Assembly (NCBI RefSeq): GCF_035582795.1
Contig: NC_134373.1
Location: forward strand, 13,848,001 to 13,912,000
DNA: 64,000 nt
Reading direction: 5' to 3'
Origin: Mycteria americana
Lineage: Eukaryota; Chordata; Aves; Ciconiiformes; Ciconiidae
Below are positions 58,301-64,000 of this stretch, piece by piece. Position numbers and translations under genes: made by a program. The notes beneath the pieces were generated by a model, which searched no databases, had not been told where the DNA came from, and saw nothing but the letters and a program-made list of their open reading frames with translations. Each line of letters starts with the position of its first letter. Within the stretch, counting starts at the first letter, position 1.

Positions 58301-61300
58301 CCTTCTATTCTAGTGCAAGATTGTTTAAGCTATGCCTTAATTAGTATGTGGCAATCCATCTGAACATGTAGCGTGGAGTACGCACACAGACAATTGTTAG
58401 GGAACATTAGTCTTGATAAGTTCATATGTTGAAGCCTAGTGTCTCAAACTTAGCTACAGTAATTTGTGATGCGAAGCTTGAGTTGACTGTCAGTGTTTTA
58501 AAATGAAATTTTTGCAATTTTAAAAAACTGGTTTTGAAAACTTATGCTCTTTCTAAAATTTTGATTTCCGATGGTGCCTTCCTGACTCGAGGGGTCTGTT
58601 AATTGCAGAGCTGGGAGCTGGGCCAAGCAGCAGGAGTGGAGTCTGATAGGAGAGGTCAGTCTGGTTGTGTGACCAGGAGGAGGAAAGACTAGCAGGACAG
58701 GAGAGATTTGAAAGCATGAAGGATTCAATCTGGTTTGCAGTGGGATGAGAACCAAGGTGTATTAGACAGCCAGACAGATGGTGTCTTACGTTTGTCAGAC
58801 TTGTTTGGAGAATGAGTGCCTGCAGTTGTGTGGTGGAATGAAGTTTTTGTGCTGGGGGAGAGAAAGAAAGTGTAGTTGTAGGTAGCAGTTTTGAAGATTT
58901 CTCTCATATGAGAATGAATGAGAGACCTAGTCATTTAGATAATGCCTTTGCCCTCCTCCCTTCGCTCAGTCTCGTAAGTTTGGAAACCACGAGGTTTTTG
59001 GGTGGTGATGGCATTTTATTCCAGGTCATTAGGGTGTGTCAGTTTTGTCAATTGCCTTCTCGGGTTTGCATCAAATCACATTTTTTGTTTTGAACTCTAC
59101 AGGCGTCTACCTTCTGCACCTCTCAGTACTTTGTATTTTCTCTTTTGTTTCTTATTTCTGTTGAGAGAGGGAGGGAAAAACAGGCACTGTGGACACAGAA
59201 GACTGTCATTGCCATCTGCAAACCCTTCCATCTCTACCATTAACTTCTGAATCTGCTGGCCAATTTCAACTATATGTGAAAGATGCTAGAAGTCTCGAGA
59301 GATTAATTTGCTACTGTTTTCATGAAAATTAGGAACTGAGTAGAGGAGACAATTCCAAGGTAGAGGTTTCCCAAGGAGAAAGGGGAGCAGAACTCAGTCC
59401 AGGTAATTCTCTTTGCTTAAAACTGGCTGCCCAGTCAGTGCAGGGATGCTGGCAAGCGTGTTGGCGCATACACCATGCTGGACTACGCACAGTGTATTTT
59501 GTCTTCTGTTCACCTGGCGTGCCTTAGGAGATCTGGGAGAGAATTGGGGATCCCTTTTATGGGAGGGGTGGGAGTTGGGTAAGAAGTGTGGGAGAAAGGA
59601 CATGTTTATAGGCAATTAGTCCGCAGCTTGTGGAACAACTTGTGTTTCTGAGACAATGTAGTAGGCAATTTTTTTAACTGAACTTCCAGAACAATGCCCA
59701 AATCACTTTACTGAATGGCTGTCATCCAGTTATGACTTCACAGTGTGTATGAGTAACTTGCAGTTTATGGTATGCATTGTTTTTCACACTTTCAGAACTG
59801 GATTTGACTATCCTGTGTATACACATAGCTTTAGTTCAGATATCCCACACATTAAACTTCCTTATGATCATTTTTCAATGGTACTGTAACTTACGCTTTT
59901 CCTGTGGTCCCTTTGAATGTTTTTGTTACGTATTATACTTGTTAAACCTGTGAAGTGCATGAAAAATAGTTTTATTATTTGTGTTAAGCAGGAGTAATGG
60001 AAAGGCATGTACTGTCATCTTCTGGGTTGGAGTAAATGGGAGACAACGACACAGCTAATGGTATAGTGAACCTCTGAGCTGCTGTACTGACTGTTACCAG
60101 CAAGTGGGCTAGGTAATGCTAGCAGTGGTGCACAGCAGCTCTTACTGTTATGTTTAGCCAAAAGCTGATACTACCTTTATGCTCCTTGTTCTACTATACG
60201 TATTTTTTCTATTTTGAGTTGTAAGCAGGATGGGTGTAAGAAAATATGGGTAAGAGGCACTTTTTTTTTTTTTAGTGAGATGACTGAAAGTATAGTCGTA
60301 GGTCATGTATGTTAATTGGGCTCCTTAATTTATACATTAGAGAATGCAGCACTTAATTAATTTCAAAGTATCAGGCGTTGGCAGTGTCATCTCCCAAGCT
60401 TATCGTTCTTGGAGTGAAGTACATTTCCCTCCGCATAAGTCACAAAGGTCATGTTCACCTGGTGTGAGAAGCTTTAATGTAGTTCAGTGACAAGAATGAC
60501 TGACTAAACATGCTCTACTGCTCTTGCTTTTGCCTTACCAGACTTACTCAGTTTGGCTTGGTTTCTTGGTTTTAAAAATAAAACATTTTATTTCCGTAAC
60601 CAAAGCAGCATGGGTACAGATACTTGGAATAAAACTTCTAGACCATCCATATTATGGAACCTTAATTAGGTTTTCCAAGAATTTAAGCTAATCTACAATC
60701 TTTGCTATTCTGAAATTTGTTAGACTTGACAAACATATATCAGGAAAAATAACGGGTCATGTTACTGTTCACGCTATTTTCTATAGTAATGATAGTATTA
60801 AATAAATGATCTTTCAGGCGTATGTTTAGTTGTCCACTGCTAAAAAATGTTTGCTTTTGTTAGTGATGGGGTGGTTCTGTTGCAGTTAGTTTGTTGCTGA
60901 ACCTACTTGAAAATTAATCCTTCCTTCTGATGGTATCCTCCGGATAGAAGTCAGTAAAGCTGATTTAGTTGGAGGGCTTTGTGTCCCTATGCGTTCTAAG
61001 TTGCAAAAATCTTGGTGTGGACATACACTGTAGATATGTGCTATATGCTATGAACTTTGCCAGTCCTTTTACTTGTTTAAAAGGTAAACCCTATAAATTC
61101 TTTTTCTATATTTATTTGCAGACAAGGGACCTTCTTAGCCAAAGATTAGGGTTTTTTATGATTACTGGTTCTTAAATATAAATTTTCATCATATGTAGCT
61201 GTCTGAGATATGAATCATAAGTAGAGCCAATACAGTAAGCTGAGAAAAACTAAGATTGTAGTAGGAAAATTGTAGCACCTATCTTTTTAGTTACACTGTG

Positions 61301-61619
61301 GCACCACCATGTGTATGCAAAGCAGGCACTTAGCCCAAGAACAATCTTTCTGTATTAAAATAATTTCAGTTGCAGTCAGGGAAGGATAAAATTAACCCTG
61401 TAATGAAGTTCATCTGGATGCCACCACGGTGTTGGTTTCTTATGTTTGCATGTTTAAAGTTCTTTTTCTTTATTTCTAGCTGTAATGGCCCGGGCCAGGG
61501 AGCTGGAGCCGGAGCAGCTGCCATGATTGAAATAGCCACACAGGCCTGGGCTCTGCCAGCTGTAACAGGAGACAAGTGCTGGGTCAGGGCACACACTCCT
61601 GTGTCGCAGGGCTTGCTGC

Positions 61620-61720
61620 TGGTATTTGAGTAGGACTCGGCTGAGAAGTCGAGGAACTTGTTCCAGCGTTCTGTGCCATTCTTACTGTGCTTTGCACCCT
61701 GGGATGAATGATTCTGTGAA
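61620..61720 (-). mobile_element. Possible CR1-like LINE remnant
   Basis: AACTTGTTCCAGCG followed by TGCCATTCTTACTGTG resembles the AACCTGTTCCAGTG and ACCACCCTCACAGTG landmarks of reverse-oriented CR1. The similarity is short and worn, so this could be coincidence. Confidence 0.25.
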
Positions 61721-61889
61721 TCTAAATGAGTGAAAAAAAGATGTGGAAACAGTTTATTTCTGCTTAAATTAGGGTAAATAATTTCTCATGCCCACTATAG
61801 CAGTATCTGAATCTCTCTGTAAACTTTTTGTATAGAACATATGCAAATCCCCAGTTCTAGTGTGTGTTGCATAGATAGAGTGAAGATGA

Positions 61890-61935
61890 CTTGTAATTCA
61901 TATATACATGTGTGCGTGTGTCTGTGTGTATATAT
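61890..61935. repeat. TG/TA-rich microsatellite-like tract
   Basis: Alternating purine-pyrimidine sequence (ATATATACATGTGTGCGTGT and beyond) in BMPR2 intron 1. It is imperfect, with units broken by TCTG and CCC. Confidence 0.6.
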
Positions 61936-64000
61936 CCCTATGTACTCAGTATGTTACCAAAATTTGAGCATATCAATCTGCTTCACTGCTAAAACCCAAT
62001 ATTTTAATATTAGCAGATTAGCTGTTTGCTTGGTGTTCTTAATTTCCAAAAAGTCCTTATAAACAGCTTATTTTGTGTGACTGGTAAACTTTACACTTAT
62101 TAATTACATCCAGATTCTACCAGGACCTGTTAAATAATTTCTCTTTTAGTTATACTAAGATGAGTCTGGCCTAATTAAATTTTAGTTAAATTTAGTATGT
62201 AGTAGTTAATGCTGTTGCAGCAGAACACAATTATTTGGCCACAGTTGTTTACCATTGTTTTAGCTAAGAATTTAAAATCTAGTAAATATTTTTCCCTGAA
62301 TTTTTCAGTACAAACTTAGAAATATCTTAAATGGCAAATAGAGAGACTTTCCTTGCCTTTATTGTTTCCTGTCAGAGAAGTAGTACCATTAATGAAGCTG
62401 TCAGCAAATTTAGCTTCCCTTATTTTAAGAAGTAGTAGAATAGAATGTTTGTGTGCAAAACAAATAAAACCTTAATTATTGTTTTACTAATCTGTATGCA
62501 GATTATATAAGGCTACTTAAAATTGAAGATGTGGCCTTTAGGCACAGGAATACGCAGTCCAAATATGATACAATGTACTAAATGAATTTAAAAAATGGAG
62601 AGAAGGTGTGTAAAGTAAGGAAGACTAGTGATACAGAATAATACAGTAACTCAAACAACTTCATGGTTTCACTTTGAGAATGCAAGAATATTTTCTTCTC
62701 CCTTTTCCATGTTCAGGGAAAAAAAAACCAGGAGTGAGGTCCTAAGACACTTGAATAATAAGTAGTGCCATAATATATGAGACTGGCAAGCATATTCTGA
62801 GCAGAAGTCACTTCACTGAGGAAATCTAGAGGTGTTTAAGAGGGAATGCGGTAAAAGGGATGTTGAATTAGGTCCTGCTGAGGAATGGAAGAGTTAAACG
62901 TGAAAGCAACTTTTCAGATGTAGTACTTTGAAGCAGTCATCAGAACGAAGTCCTTCATCTTGAAGAAGTGGAGGTCTGCAAAACGAGGCAGATAACTGTC
63001 AAAGTGATATCATGGACAATGACTTGATTTTCTCTGGTTGTGGAAGGGTGGGAGAAGGGTTAGTAACAAAAGAGCTGAGCTGAGAACATAGCAAGGCATG
63101 CAGAGGAATGAAGAATGGGCTTTTAACATGGTGTAAACAAAACTGTGAACGGAGTTGGTGATCCAATAACGAGGGAAGAAGATAGGCGGAAAAGTCAAAA
63201 AGCTCCACAGTTAATTAAGATTCTCATTAAAAATTGGGGGAGCATTTGGGAAGAATGGTGAACTGTGTGTAGCACGTAGGGCAATGTGTGCTACCTTCTT
63301 ACTCCTTCTGAATGTCCTGTTACAAAAAGAAGCTTGCACTAGTGGAGTGAGAAAGCATCTGGAATTGCCAGTAAATCCAGAATACGTCCCCCAGAATTGC
63401 GTCTGAACTGCACTGCGCATAGCTAGCACTCATCAAAATAGCAGCAACAGGTTTTTGTTTGAACTGCTGGGAGTGTAAAGAAACATATGAAAACTAAAAT
63501 TTTAACTTTTAAAAAACATTTTTATGTGGCAAAGAATGCAAAACTTTACTGAGCATATTTTTATACAAAGAACCTGAATAATCCACAGTTGTACTAACTG
63601 AAATGAGAATTTGCATAGAACCTCAATCCTTTTTATGACTTTACCTCCTTGCATTTGGTTAGGATTAATCTTCCATAAAATTGTTGTTAAATATTTGTGA
63701 AAATCAGTGCAGGGTCTTAGGTAATGCTCAATTTAAGTGATTGAATGGCTATGGAGTTTTAAAATAGTACCTATATTTTAATGTTGCTTTACTGCTAACA
63801 AGAAGAGATACGGCTCTTCTTTGGTGGCAGGTTTCATGTATTTGTCGTGCATATGGTGTCTTTTCTGCCAAACTCAAATCTTAAAATGTAGTTAAATCCA
63901 TAGTTTTCAGACACCAGGATTCAACATATATTTAACGACGCTGTTATATGTCACTTCCAATCTTCCTGCAATATGTTCATGTATATAATGCAAAATAAAA

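Larger units (their letters stand above)
53457..64000 (+). other. BMPR2: BMPR2 intron 1 (5' portion, continues past the window)
   Basis: 10.5 kb of AT-rich sequence. It holds a T21 run (54053-54073), a CR1-like LINE piece (58090-58300), a weaker one (61620-61720), a GC-rich patch (61480-61620) and a short TG/TA-rich microsatellite (61890-61935). No coding exon of BMPR2 or another gene was recognised. The long first intron fits the human gene. Confidence 0.75.

Overview
This is a vertebrate nuclear window, almost certainly from a bird. It holds one complete intron-rich gene, NOP58, and the 5' end of a second, BMPR2, both on the + strand and in the order found on human chromosome 2q33. The bird assignment rests on small introns, very few transposable elements in 64 kb, the only recognisable interspersed repeats being worn CR1-like LINE pieces, and protein differences from the mammalian proteins as I remember them. 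No bacterial, viral or CRISPR content was seen.

Layout. Positions 1-1220 are the upstream flank and CpG-island promoter of NOP58, with two CACGTG E-boxes, a CGCG palindrome and ETS/CRE-like sites. NOP58 runs from its start codon at 1221 to its stop at 26336 in 15 coding exons. All splice sites are GT-AG, and the reading frame closes exactly to 526 residues. A polyadenylation signal follows at 26600. Four introns (3, 6, 8 and 9) each carry one box C/D snoRNA. The guides, read by the D-box-plus-five rule, point to two residues three nucleotides apart in 18S rRNA: Am512 for two SNORD70-type copies and Gm509 for two SNORD11-type copies (human numbering). From about 26.6 to 51.4 kb I found no convincing gene. 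This intergenic stretch alternates AT-rich blocks with GC/CpG-rich blocks and holds a few isolated regulatory-looking motifs. A second CpG island (about 51.7-52.9 kb) leads into the long 5' leader and first coding exon of BMPR2 (53381-53456: signal peptide, donor at 53457). The rest of the window is the start of BMPR2 intron 1.

How the parts work together. NOP58 protein is a core subunit of box C/D snoRNPs, and its own introns encode box C/D snoRNAs, so one transcription unit supplies a scaffold protein and guide RNAs for the same machine. BMPR2 is functionally unrelated (type II BMP receptor). Its leader contains short upstream ORFs, one of which (18 codons, 53000) lies in a block that I recall as strongly conserved with the human leader. 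This makes translational control plausible.
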